A stretch of 32,029 bases of DNA from Treponema sp. Lineage in GTDB: Bacteria; Spirochaetota; Spirochaetia; Treponematales; Breznakiellaceae. The notes below the pieces were generated by a model. That model searched no databases. It was not told the origin of the DNA and worked only from the letters and a program-made list of their open reading frames with translations. Positions within the stretch are counted from its first letter, which is position 1. The number at the start of each line of letters is the position of its first letter. This document shows, in pieces, positions 23,601-31,426 of this stretch. The position numbers were made by a program, and so were the translations under genes. The stretch covers positions 1 to 32,029 of the forward strand of contig JAIRUQ010000048.1 in the NCBI GenBank assembly GCA_031254315.1, in the 5' to 3' direction.

Positions 23601-24158
23601 ATGAAAAATGACAGTTTGCAAGACAGCCGCAAGACACGCTATACCAAAATGGTTCTGCGTAATAGTCTTACCGAGTTAATGAAGGAAAAATCCATTTTAA
23701 GGATTAGCATCAAAGATATATGCGAGCTTGCCGACATAAGCCGCTCAACTTTTTACGCGCATTATAAAGACCAATACGATTTGCTTCAGCATATTCAGGA
23801 AGAAACGATTGCCAACATCGAGAAGCTCCTTGAAAAGTACAACGAGGATGACAGCAAGAGCGGCATTATAGGAATGTTAGAGGAACTTCTGCGTTACATT
23901 GCAGATAACGGTGAATCAATACAGGTTCTTCTAAGCGAAAACGGCGACATCAATTTTCAAAAGAAAATTTTTGGTTTTATCCGGCACAAGCAGGTAATGA
24001 AATACTTCACCGGAAAATTCGACGAGAAGACGCAGGAATACGCCTCCATTTTTACGGTACACGGCTCTATCGGCTTAATTCAGCAGTGGCTAAAAAATAA
24101 CATGGATGTGCCTGTTAGTGAAATGGCAAGGCTGTTCGTTAAGATGACGCAAAGGTAG
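23601..24158 (+). CDS. TetR/AcrR-family transcriptional regulator
   Basis: 185 residues. The N-terminal helix-turn-helix (about 12-58) is typical: TKMVLRNSLTELMKEKS, then ISIKDICELADISRSTFYAHY and KDQYDLLQ. The C-terminal ligand domain (about 75-185) is helical, with the LLRYIADNGESIQVLL and GSIGLIQQWLKNN patterns of TetR proteins that carry this type of C-domain. AGGAGGAATTCC gives a strong ribosome-binding site. It is divergent from the RND exporter operon with a perfect inverted repeat in between, so it most likely represses that operon, and perhaps itself, until a ligand binds. The ligand is unknown. Confidence 0.92.
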   Translation: MKNDSLQDSRKTRYTKMVLRNSLTELMKEKSILRISIKDICELADISRSTFYAHYKDQYDLLQHIQEETIANIEKLLEKYNEDDSKSGIIGMLEELLRYIADNGESIQVLLSENGDINFQKKIFGFIRHKQVMKYFTGKFDEKTQEYASIFTVHGSIGLIQQWLKNNMDVPVSEMARLFVKMTQR

Positions 24159-24206
24159 GCAACACGTCCAATTTTGCACATATATTGATTTTCATAAAAA
24201 ATTGAT

Positions 24207-24626
24207 TTATTTACTGTTTATTTCAATGTTTTTATACGGAAAATAATGTTCTGCTTTTGACTGAAATTCTTTGATACTCTTAATTTTATCATCTTCGGAA
24301 AATTCTATTATTGAAACCCCGTTAAAATTATCTATTGTTTCATTACAATTGCATTTGAAAAACCATTCTACAACCACAGTATTATTCTGATGTATATTTC
24401 GCTGTATAGTCCATTCCAAAACAGTATTTTCTTTTTGCCAGTCATTAAACCATATCTTTATTTCATTTATGCCATGATATTCCGGTCCGTAACACTCACT
24501 GTAAACTATTTCATCATCAAAATATTTAGTTATAATATTTATATTTTTTGTTATCCATGAATTAAAATAATTTTTTATTATTGTTTCGTGTTGTTTTATT
24601 TTTTCCGATTGAGCGTAATCATCCAT
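24207..24626 (-). CDS. NTF2/SnoaL-like small protein
   Basis: 139 residues, AT-rich and Asn/Ile-rich. The pattern of a long first helix (TIIKNYFNSWITKNINIITKYF), DDEIVYSE, YHGINEIKIWFNDW, then strands WTIQRNIHQNNTVVVEWFF and GVSIIEFSEDDKIKSIKEF, is that of a SnoaL-like NTF2 fold. Members bind or isomerise small molecules, but many have no known activity, and I see no diagnostic catalytic set. It is transcribed on the minus strand, away from the cysK operon, and seems monocistronic. Its base composition and isolation hint at acquisition, like the genes at the left end. Confidence 0.75.
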   Translation of the reverse strand: MDDYAQSEKIKQHETIIKNYFNSWITKNINIITKYFDDEIVYSECYGPEYHGINEIKIWFNDWQKENTVLEWTIQRNIHQNNTVVVEWFFKCNCNETIDNFNGVSIIEFSEDDKIKSIKEFQSKAEHYFPYKNIEINSK

Positions 24627-24806
24627 AATTTAATCTTATATGCTCCTATAGGGATTAATTCTTAACAATTGCCATGTATCTCCACTTGGAAATCCATATA
24701 CCTTAATACTAGAATCATGAATAATTTTACTTATTTTACGGTATTTTGTAAATAATATCTTTTCTTGTATTTCGCATAACACTCCACCCAAATTCCCCTA
24801 AAAACC

Positions 24807-24833
24807 CAAAACATAGCAAATAGGTATGTTTTG
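24807..24833. promoter_or_regulatory. Upstream operator-like inverted repeat
   Basis: CAAAACATA (24807-24815) and TATGTTTTG (24825-24833) form a perfect 9-bp inverted repeat with a 9-base centre, about 55 bases upstream of the -35 element. It shares the AAACATA/TATGTTT half-sites with the palindrome at 24923-24942, suggesting two sites for the same regulator. Confidence 0.5.
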
Positions 24834-24885
24834 CAAAAAATCGTATTTTTTGCTGATTTTTTTTCAAAAAAATTTTAATTCCCTA

Positions 24886-24914
24886 TTGACAAATCTTAAG
24901 AAATACATTAATTT
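24886..24914 (+). promoter_or_regulatory. Candidate promoter of the cysK/nitrogenase-like operon
   Basis: A consensus TTGACA at 24886-24891 with a 17-base spacer to a weak TAATTT (24909-24914). TATAAC at 24915-24920 is a better -10 match but at a 23-base spacing. A perfect palindrome begins a few bases downstream, over the expected transcription start. Confidence 0.45.
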
Positions 24915-24922
24915 TATAACAT

Positions 24923-24942
24923 AGTAAACATATATGTTTACT
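24923..24942. promoter_or_regulatory. Perfect 20-bp palindrome, probable operator
   Basis: AGTAAACATA (24923-24932) is followed directly by its exact reverse complement TATGTTTACT (24933-24942). It lies just downstream of the -10 region and 28 bases before the cysK start. A dimeric repressor bound here would block transcription. The regulator is not identifiable from this window. Confidence 0.65.
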
Positions 24943-24970
24943 AATACTACAGGACGTAGAGAGGAGCAAA

Positions 24971-25915
24971 ATGAAAAAGATATCCGCGAAACTTACCGAC
25001 CTTATCGGGAACACGCCGCTTTTGGAACTGACCGATTACAACCGCTTGCACAAAGTGGGCGGACGCTTAATCGCCAAACTTGAGTATTTCAATCCGCTTG
25101 GAAGCGTGAAAGATCGTATCGCTTTTGCCATGATCGAAGCCGCCGAAAAAAGCGGTGCGATAACCAAAGAGACGGTGCTGATTGAGCCGACCAGCGGAAA
25201 CACGGGCATAGGGCTTGCGTTCGTCGCCGCGTCAAAAGGTTATCGTTTGGTGCTAACCATGCCTGAGACGATGAGTGTCGAGCGGCGCAGTCTTCTAAAA
25301 GCGCTTGGCGCGGAGTTGGTGCTTACGCCCGGCAAGGACGGGATGAAGGGCGCGATAAGAAAAGCGGAAGAGTTGTCCACGCAGATCGAAAATTCTTTTA
25401 TACCGCAACAGTTCAACAATCCGGCGAACCCGGAGATTCACAGAAAAACGACTGCTGAAGAAATTTGGAATGATACTGACGGTGAAATCGCCGCGTTTGT
25501 CGCGGGCGTGGGGACGGGCGGCACTGTAACAGGTGTGGGAGAATTTCTTAAAAGTAAAAACAAAGATATTAAAATAATTGCCGTTGAACCTTATGATTCG
25601 GCGGTTTTATCCGGCTCTGCTCCTGCGCCGCATAAGATACAGGGCATAGGAGCGGGGTTTGTGCCGTCCGTTCTTAATACCGGAATTATCGATGAGATAT
25701 ATAAAGTCCGAAACGAAGAAGCGTACGAAACTTCGCAGTCGCTTGCGCGGACAGAGGGGCTGTTAGTTGGCATTTCCTCCGGCGCGGCGGCGTTTGCGGG
25801 GACGCAGATAGCGAAAAGACCCGAATACAACGGAAAAATAGTTGTTACGGTTTTGCCGGACACGGGCGAGAGGTATCTTTCCACGCCGTTGTACGACAGT
25901 CTGGAAAGAGAGTGA
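24971..25915 (+). CDS. cysK: Cysteine synthase (O-acetylserine sulfhydrylase)
   Basis: 314 residues, the usual CysK length. This PLP enzyme makes cysteine from O-acetylserine and sulfide. GNTPLLEL at the N-terminus, the PLP lysine Lys47 in NPLGSVKDR, the substrate loop TSGNTG (74-79), [11 protein letters not shown] and [10 protein letters not shown] (PLP-phosphate loop, about 180) are all present, and GISSGAAAF lies near the C-terminus. GAGAGGAG precedes ATG 24971. It is the first gene of the nitrogenase-like operon and overlaps or abuts the NifB-like gene. Its placement suggests that it assimilates sulfide (or another thiol) generated by the downstream reductase, or supplies cysteine for Fe-S cluster building. 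A CysM- or thiol-specific relative cannot be excluded by sequence alone. Confidence 0.95.
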   Translation: MKKISAKLTDLIGNTPLLELTDYNRLHKVGGRLIAKLEYFNPLGSVKDRIAFAMIEAAEKSGAITKETVLIEPTSGNTGIGLAFVAASKGYRLVLTMPETMSVERRSLLKALGAELVLTPGKDGMKGAIRKAEELSTQIENSFIPQQFNNPANPEIHRKTTAEEIWNDTDGEIAAFVAGVGTGGTVTGVGEFLKSKNKDIKIIAVEPYDSAVLSGSAPAPHKIQGIGAGFVPSVLNTGIIDEIYKVRNEEAYETSQSLARTEGLLVGISSGAAAFAGTQIAKRPEYNGKIVVTVLPDTGERYLSTPLYDSLERE

Positions 25916-25920
25916 GGCTC

Positions 25921-26799
25921 ATGTACACAGACACGTTAGACATTAAAAATCGTCACCCATGCTTTAATGATGATGTCAGCATGAAAAAGGGCAGGCTTCA
26001 TCTTCCGGTAAGCCCTATTTGCAATATTAGGTGCAAATTCTGTAAGAGGAGTTTTAACAAGACCGAACAGCGTCCTGGTGTTACGTCAAAATTGCTGGAG
26101 CCTCAGTCAGCCGCTAACCTTGTTGATAAAGCTCTTGATCTCTGCCCCGATATAACCGTCGTAGGGATTGCTGGTCCCGGCGATACGCTTGCGTCAGAAC
26201 ACGCGCTTGATACTTTTAGGAAAGTTCATGAGCGTTATCCTCAGCTTATCAACTGCATGAGTACAAACGGGTTGTTACTCGAAAGATACGCTGATGATTT
26301 ATGGTCTGCGGGCGTAAGAACAGTTACGGTAACGGTTAATGCGGTTGACCCGAATATATTGAAAGATATATGTTCTTACGTTTTTCTGGACGGAGGAGTG
26401 TACGAGGGAATAACAGCGGCAGAAATATTGATCAACGCGCAAAAACGCGGCATTGAAAAGATGTCCGCATTGGGAGCGGTTGTTAAGATAAATACCGTAC
26501 TAATACCAGAAATAAACGATTTCCATATTGAAGAAATCGCGTATACGGTGAAATCACTGGGAGCGTCAATCCTAAATATCATCCCTCTGATTCCGCAGTA
26601 CGAAATGTCGGATATTTTTCCGCCCTCGTGCGCGAAACTTAACAGCGCGAGAGCCTCAGCGGAAAAACATCTTCCGGTATTCAGGCACTGCCAACATTGC
26701 CGCGCGGATGCCTGCGGAATACCGGGCATGAACGATGTGTCATCTTTATTGTATGAAGATAAATCCTGCGAGGTCGCGCAGACATTTTCGCATGGTTAA
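25921..26799 (+). CDS. NifB-like radical SAM protein lacking the NifX domain
   Basis: 292 residues from ATG 25921 (GAGG three bases upstream). GTG 25912, overlapping the cysK stop, would add three residues and has GGAAAGAG upstream. NifB fuses two [4Fe-4S] clusters and inserts carbide to make NifB-co, the core of the nitrogenase cofactor. HPCF (Cys14), the radical SAM motif CNIRCKFC (Cys34/38/41), RPGVTSKLL, VVGIAGPGDTLA, CMSTNGL, VTVTVNAVDP, NIIPLIPQ and the terminal HCQHCRADACG (Cys257, Cys260) follow NifB throughout, so all expected cluster ligands are present. It stops right after this domain, whereas many NifB proteins carry a C-terminal NifX-like domain. This form fits standalone NifB proteins, including those of nitrogenase-like systems. 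The NifK-like gene follows after 27 bases. Confidence 0.92.
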   Translation: MYTDTLDIKNRHPCFNDDVSMKKGRLHLPVSPICNIRCKFCKRSFNKTEQRPGVTSKLLEPQSAANLVDKALDLCPDITVVGIAGPGDTLASEHALDTFRKVHERYPQLINCMSTNGLLLERYADDLWSAGVRTVTVTVNAVDPNILKDICSYVFLDGGVYEGITAAEILINAQKRGIEKMSALGAVVKINTVLIPEINDFHIEEIAYTVKSLGASILNIIPLIPQYEMSDIFPPSCAKLNSARASAEKHLPVFRHCQHCRADACGIPGMNDVSSLLYEDKSCEVAQTFSHG

Positions 26800-26826
26800 A
26801 ACTATTTTTGTTATGGAGGAGAGAAG

Positions 26827-28167
26827 ATGAGTAATTTTATAGACAGACCGAGGTACTCGTGCGCTCTTGGCGGCGCTCTTGCTACCCTGCGTGCTATACC
26901 GCGGGCGATACCGGTTATCCACGCTTCGGCAGGGTGCGGACAGAATCTGTATGTGGCAATAAATTCAGGCGGCGGCTATCTTGGCGGCGGTTATTGCGGA
27001 GGCAACTCCCTGCCGAGCAGTAATGTCGTTGAGCGCGATATAGTATTTGGCGGCGAAGAAAGATTGAGAGAACAGATAAAGTCCACGCTTGAAGTAATTG
27101 ACGGCGACATATATCTGGTTCTCACCGGCTGTATGGTTGAAATGATAGGCGATGACCTCGACGCTATTGTGTCCGAGTTTGCGGATAACGAAAAACCGGT
27201 ACTGCCGGTGCATACGCCGAGTTTCAGGGGCAATTCATTTACCGGCTACGAACTTGTATTAAACGCTTTTATAAAAAAGTTTATTACAAAGCAAAAAAAC
27301 AAGGTTTCAAACAAGGTAAACGTGTTCGGCATTGTTCCGGCGCAGGACGTATTTTGGGAAGGAAACTTAAAAGAGATAAAACGTCTTCTTAAAAGAATTG
27401 GGCTTGAAGTCAATACTTTTTTTGGCGAAGGCGAGACTCTCGACGATATTAAAAATGCCGCTAACGCATCGTTGAATATTGTTGTATCAGAAATACATGG
27501 CGAACAATCGGCTCGGCTGTTTGAAGAAGTCCACGATATTCCCTATATAACGACGGAACTTCCCATCGGCGCGCATGCGACGGAGGCTTTCTTAAAAAAG
27601 ATTGCCGCAAAATTGAACATTGACGCTTCTTTGGTAAACAAGGTTCTCGCGGAGGAAAAGGCTCTTTATTACAGCTATATTGAGCGGATTGCGGATATTT
27701 ATAACGATGTCGATCTGCAAAGATACGCCGTTGTTGTCGGCGACAGCAACTATGCTCCGGCAATAACAAAATTTTTGTCGGATGAGCTTGGCTGGCTTCC
27801 CGAATTAACGGTCATAACCGATATGCTTGATGATGAACAAAAAGAGCGGCTAACAAAGAGCCTTGGCAGTTTGAAATCGGGATTAAAGGCAAATGTGCAA
27901 TTTGACACCGACACATCATCGGTAAAAAGATATATAACGCAAGTCTGGCCCAGAAACCGTAATGAACGCTATTACGATTCCATGAGTCCGCTTTTTCTGG
28001 TAGGAAGCGCGTTTGAACGGGATTTAGCGGTGGAATTTAGTTTTCCGTTGTTAACTGCAACTTTTCCGGTTACCAACAGGATTGTGCTTAACACCGCGTA
28101 TGCGGGAATAAACGGCGGCTTGAGCCTGACCGAAGATATATTAACTATACTTGTCGCAGGAAGATAG
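26827..28167 (+). CDS. Nitrogenase component 1-like subunit, NifK type
   Basis: 446 residues of the oxidoreductase/nitrogenase component 1 family. A strong GGAGGAGA precedes ATG 26827. The alignment by eye with NifK is clear: YSCALGGAL (Cys12), IHASAGCGQN (Cys37), DIVFGGEERL, LTGCMVEMIGDDLDAI (Cys102), VHTPSFRGNSFTGYE and LPIGAHATEAFL. Cys12, Cys37 and Cys102 match the three P-cluster ligands of NifK. NifN-type scaffold subunits do not keep all three, so this looks like a catalytic-type beta subunit. Between Cys37 and Cys102 lies an unusual glycine-rich loop (GGGYLGGGYCGG, about 48-59) with an extra Cys57. It is shorter than NifK because the N-terminal extension is absent. It lies 8 bases before the NifD-like gene, the reverse of the usual D-K order. 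Confidence 0.9.
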   Translation: MSNFIDRPRYSCALGGALATLRAIPRAIPVIHASAGCGQNLYVAINSGGGYLGGGYCGGNSLPSSNVVERDIVFGGEERLREQIKSTLEVIDGDIYLVLTGCMVEMIGDDLDAIVSEFADNEKPVLPVHTPSFRGNSFTGYELVLNAFIKKFITKQKNKVSNKVNVFGIVPAQDVFWEGNLKEIKRLLKRIGLEVNTFFGEGETLDDIKNAANASLNIVVSEIHGEQSARLFEEVHDIPYITTELPIGAHATEAFLKKIAAKLNIDASLVNKVLAEEKALYYSYIERIADIYNDVDLQRYAVVVGDSNYAPAITKFLSDELGWLPELTVITDMLDDEQKERLTKSLGSLKSGLKANVQFDTDTSSVKRYITQVWPRNRNERYYDSMSPLFLVGSAFERDLAVEFSFPLLTATFPVTNRIVLNTAYAGINGGLSLTEDILTILVAGR

Positions 28168-28175
28168 GAGGAATT

Positions 28176-29696
28176 ATGAATTACTTAGACGCAAAATCAG
28201 CGCCGGCAAGAGAAGACCGGTTAAAAGCAAATATCGCCTTTGGCGGCAATTTAGCAAGAATGAAAGGCTGTTTGCAAAGAGGCTGTTTTGGAAAAGAAGG
28301 ATGCCTTAACCTTTCGGGCAGAAGCTTTACTCAGACGCATGGCTGTCAGTTTTTATTGAGCCTCGCCATTATAAATTCGATCAGAAAGTCGGTAGTAGTT
28401 ATGCACGGACCTGTCGGGTGCGGAATCTGCAGTACCGGAAATATCGGCATGAACAAATCGTTTAAGCAGTTACGCGATCCAAACTCGGAAGGAATTATAT
28501 GGCTTAACACTAATCTTGACGAAGCGGATGTTATAGGCGGCGGAGAGAAAAAATTACGGGAAGCGGTATTATACGCTGATAAAGAATTCAGACCCGAAAC
28601 AATTATCGTGGCGAACGGTTGTGTTCCGGCTCTTATCGGCGATGACGTTGACAGTATACTATCCGATTTGCAGGAGCAGGTCGCGGCAGTTATCATGCCT
28701 GTCCATTGCGAAGGGTTTAAGACAAAAGTAATGGCAACAGCTTATGACGCTGTTTATCACGGCATTTTGAAGAACCATGTAAGACTTCCTAATCGTGAAA
28801 AATATGTCGTTGAACGTACCTTTGAGGATTTGCAGAGGCAGTACAGGATAAGCAGAAACGTAAACATTCTGAATGTTGGCTCGATGAGCAGACCTGATGA
28901 ACTGGAGCTTCAGCGCATATTAACGGCAATAGGTTTGAATGTGCGTTTTATTCCCTGTTACGCCGAGCCTGAAGATTTTGAATACTCTCTTGAAACATCG
29001 CTTAACGTAAGTATTTGCGGCACTCATGATGATTACTTTGTTGAGCACATCAAAGAGAAATACAATATACCGTTCCTCATTGATACGATACCCATTGGCA
29101 GGAAAAACACAGACCGCTGGGTGAAAAAAATAGCGGAACGTTTTGGGCTTGAAAAAGAAGCTGAAAGGTATTTGGCGGAAGAGAACAAGATTCTTGATGA
29201 AAGCCTAAAACCGTTTCGCGCTACATTAAAAGGAAAGAAAGCGTTTCTTGCGGGCGGCGAAGTTCGCATAATAGCGACGGCTGAAATAGTGCAAGACCTC
29301 GGCATGGAAGTAGTGGGATTCAAAGCGCACCATTTTGATCAATTTATTGAACCGATATTTAATGCGCTTGATAACATCGACAACGTGCTTATAGATGTTG
29401 CGACTAACCAGCCTTTTGAACAGGCAAACCTTGTCAGGCGGCTTAAACCCGATGTGCTGATTGCGCATACAGGCGGCAATAACATAGCCGCTAAACACGG
29501 ACTGCCTTTACTTCCGTTATTTGGTCCAACGTATAATTATTTGGGGTATTCGGGCGTGTTTGAGGTGGCAAGGCGTTTGAATCGTGTTATGCGCAATAAC
29601 CAGTTCAATAAAAATCTCGCTGAAAATACCGCTTTGCCGTATAAAAAAGAATGGTATGAAAAAGACCCATTCACATACATAAAGGAACAGGAGTAA
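28176..29696 (+). CDS. Nitrogenase component 1-like subunit, NifD type
   Basis: 506 residues; TAGGAGGA precedes ATG 28176. NifD-like landmarks in order are HGCQF (Cys57), HGPVGCGIC (Cys82), VIGGGEKKLREA, NGCVPALIGDD (Cys149) and PVHCEGFK. Cys57, Cys82 and Cys149 match NifD Cys62/88/154, the P-cluster ligands. LNVSICGTHDDYF places Cys281 at the equivalent of NifD Cys275, which holds the active-site cofactor. The region of NifD His442 (MHSWDYSG) reads PLFGPTYNYLGYSG here, with Phe449 or a neighbour in its place, so the second cofactor ligand is changed. Extra cysteines (Cys32, Cys37, Cys43) precede the first ligand. A true N2-reducing nitrogenase is unlikely. A nitrogenase-like reductase with a NifB-derived cluster is the best fit; a NifE-like scaffold is the alternative. 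Confidence 0.9.
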   Translation: MNYLDAKSAPAREDRLKANIAFGGNLARMKGCLQRGCFGKEGCLNLSGRSFTQTHGCQFLLSLAIINSIRKSVVVMHGPVGCGICSTGNIGMNKSFKQLRDPNSEGIIWLNTNLDEADVIGGGEKKLREAVLYADKEFRPETIIVANGCVPALIGDDVDSILSDLQEQVAAVIMPVHCEGFKTKVMATAYDAVYHGILKNHVRLPNREKYVVERTFEDLQRQYRISRNVNILNVGSMSRPDELELQRILTAIGLNVRFIPCYAEPEDFEYSLETSLNVSICGTHDDYFVEHIKEKYNIPFLIDTIPIGRKNTDRWVKKIAERFGLEKEAERYLAEENKILDESLKPFRATLKGKKAFLAGGEVRIIATAEIVQDLGMEVVGFKAHHFDQFIEPIFNALDNIDNVLIDVATNQPFEQANLVRRLKPDVLIAHTGGNNIAAKHGLPLLPLFGPTYNYLGYSGVFEVARRLNRVMRNNQFNKNLAENTALPYKKEWYEKDPFTYIKEQE

Positions 29697-29697
29697 T

Positions 29698-30642
29698 ATG
29701 TTATATAAAAAGTTTTTACCTTTAGCAAGCATAGCCGCCGCGCTTTTAATACATTTATTTATTCCAGCAAGCCCTAAATATATGCAGAAACCTCTGCCGT
29801 ATTTAACCTATATATTGATAGCGGGAGCAATTATCATCGTGTTGTGCTTTGCCTTCTCTTTTTTCAGAAAAGATTTTGACCAAAAATTTACATATAAATC
29901 TCCGTTTATCGCGGCGGCAATACTTTTTTTGAATGTGTACAACATTGTAACGCTAAAATTACTGCTTATCCCGGCGATTTATTTTCCCTGCCCAGACAGA
30001 ATATTGCGGGTATTTGTCAATGAAGGAGCGTTTTTGTTTAAGTGCCTTGCGTACTCTGCGCGTCTGCTTTTCTGTGGTTATTTTTTGGGGTTAATTATTG
30101 GGCTTGTTACGGGAATATCGGTGGGATGGAGCAAGAAGTGCAATTACTGGATCACGCCGCTTATTAAAATTGTGGGACCCATTCCGTCAACAGCATGGAT
30201 ACCAATCGCGCTTGTAGTTTTTACAAGTTCGATGCAGGCGAGCATATTTTTGATAGCTCTCGCCGTGTGGTTTCCGGCTACGGTGCTTACAAGTTCGGGA
30301 GTATCAAACGTAAAGAACGCATACTTTGAAGTGGCAAGTACACTTGGAGCGAATACGTTTCAAAAGATATTCAAGATAGCTCTGCCCGATGCAATGCCGA
30401 GTATTTTTATCGGAATGTTTAACGGAATGTGTGCGTCATTTTTAACGCTGATGACCGCTGAAATGTTAGGCGTAAAGTTCGGGATTGGATGGTATATAAA
30501 CTGGCAACGCGAAGTATTGGCATACGCCAATGTATATGCCGGGCTTATAACAATCGCCGTAAGTTTTTCGCTTATTATCACAGTCCTGTTTAAGTTCCGC
30601 GATAGTATATTGGGCTGGCAGAAAGGAGTCATAAAATGGTAG
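29698..30642 (+). CDS. ABC transporter permease, NitT/TauT/SsuC type
   Basis: 314 residues, hydrophobic throughout. The core (about 115-314) is the BPD-transport inner-membrane domain: an N-terminal gating stretch (SARLLFCGYFLGLIIGLVTG), GPIPSTAWIPIALVVF, and the EAA-like cytoplasmic loop EVASTLGANTFQKIFKIALP. The closest families move sulfonates, taurine, nitrate or similar small organic anions. About 110 N-terminal residues form extra hydrophobic segments, making it longer than typical SsuC (about 260 residues). It starts one base after the NifD-like stop and overlaps the ATPase gene by 7 bases, so it is translationally coupled to the nitrogenase-like genes and probably delivers their substrate. 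Confidence 0.9.
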   Translation: MLYKKFLPLASIAAALLIHLFIPASPKYMQKPLPYLTYILIAGAIIIVLCFAFSFFRKDFDQKFTYKSPFIAAAILFLNVYNIVTLKLLLIPAIYFPCPDRILRVFVNEGAFLFKCLAYSARLLFCGYFLGLIIGLVTGISVGWSKKCNYWITPLIKIVGPIPSTAWIPIALVVFTSSMQASIFLIALAVWFPATVLTSSGVSNVKNAYFEVASTLGANTFQKIFKIALPDAMPSIFIGMFNGMCASFLTLMTAEMLGVKFGIGWYINWQREVLAYANVYAGLITIAVSFSLIITVLFKFRDSILGWQKGVIKW

Positions 30643-31415
30643 GAGAAATTCGCGCCGAAAACGTAAGAAAAACATTTGCTCAGCCGGACGGACAGCCTAT
30701 AACGGTGTTAAACAACATAAACGCCGAAATAAGAGCGGGCGAGTTTGTCTCGCTTATTGGACCATCCGGGTGCGGAAAGTCTACGTTTTTGCGAGCGGTA
30801 GCGGGACTTGGACCGCCCGACGAGGGACAGATGACGCTTGACGGCGCTGTACTGAATAAACCCGGTAATGACAGAGGGCTTGTTTTTCAGGACCCTACGC
30901 TTTTCCCTTGGCTTAATGTACGCGAAAATATTTCGTTTGGGCTTAAAGTGCGAAAATTGCACAAGGAGAAAAAGGATGATATAGCGCACTTCATAAAACT
31001 GGTAGGGCTTAACGGGTTTGAAAAATCATATCCGCATCAGTTGTCGGGGGGCATGGCGCAGAGAGCCGCGCTTGCGAGGGCGCTTGTAAATCATCCCAAG
31101 GTGTTGTTACTCGATGAGCCGTTCGGCGCTCTTGACGCATTTACGCGGATGAACATGCAGGATGAGCTTATCAATATATGGAAGGAACGCGGCACGACAA
31201 CGATAATGGTGACACATGATGTTGACGAGGCAATATATCTCAGCGACAGGGTGTTTGTCATGTCCGCCCGCCCTGCAAAAATAGAAAGTGTTATTGATGT
31301 GGAAATGGGTCGCCCACGGGCGAGGGATTTACCAGGTTTCCTCCAGTTACGGGCAAAGATTCTCAAGATTCTTGATTTCGCGGGTAAGACCGAAGAAATA
31401 CAATACTATTTGTAA
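30636..31415 (+). CDS. ABC transporter ATPase, NitT/TauT/SsuB type
   Basis: 259 residues, the standard length. Walker A GPSGCGKST (about 43-51), Q-loop VFQDPTLFPW, ABC signature LSGGMAQRAALARAL, Walker B VLLLDEPFGALDAF and H-loop MVTHDVDEAIYLSDRV are complete, so it should hydrolyse ATP. The FGALDAFTRMNMQDEL and DVDEA sequences are characteristic of the nitrate/sulfonate/taurine subfamily. The start ATG 30636 overlaps the permease stop; AAAGGAGT lies upstream. Confidence 0.95.
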   Translation: MVGEIRAENVRKTFAQPDGQPITVLNNINAEIRAGEFVSLIGPSGCGKSTFLRAVAGLGPPDEGQMTLDGAVLNKPGNDRGLVFQDPTLFPWLNVRENISFGLKVRKLHKEKKDDIAHFIKLVGLNGFEKSYPHQLSGGMAQRAALARALVNHPKVLLLDEPFGALDAFTRMNMQDELINIWKERGTTTIMVTHDVDEAIYLSDRVFVMSARPAKIESVIDVEMGRPRARDLPGFLQLRAKILKILDFAGKTEEIQYYL

Positions 31416-31426
31416 GGAGTGTTATT

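Larger units (their letters stand above)
24627..24970. other. Intergenic control region upstream of the nitrogenase-like operon
   Basis: The right half holds two inverted repeats, a TTGACA-containing promoter and the GAGAGGAG ribosome-binding site of cysK. The left half has no supported gene. One minus-strand reading, 24782 down to 24636, starts at GTG and ends in a protein-like tail (YGFPSGDTWQLLRINPYRS). It is only 48 codons and may be the remnant of a lost gene. Confidence 0.5.

Noticed and set aside
26827..29696. Interpretation as a true N2-fixing nitrogenase
   Set aside because: The His442 equivalent is absent, gene order is K-D, and there is no NifH, NifE, NifN or NifV in sight. A nitrogenase-like reductase fits better, though the genome could hold a real nif cluster elsewhere.
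26827..29696. Interpretation as dark-operative protochlorophyllide reductase or CfbCD
   Set aside because: The six P-cluster-type cysteines and the adjacent NifB-like gene point to a NifB-derived cofactor, which those enzymes do not use. No tetrapyrrole genes are nearby.
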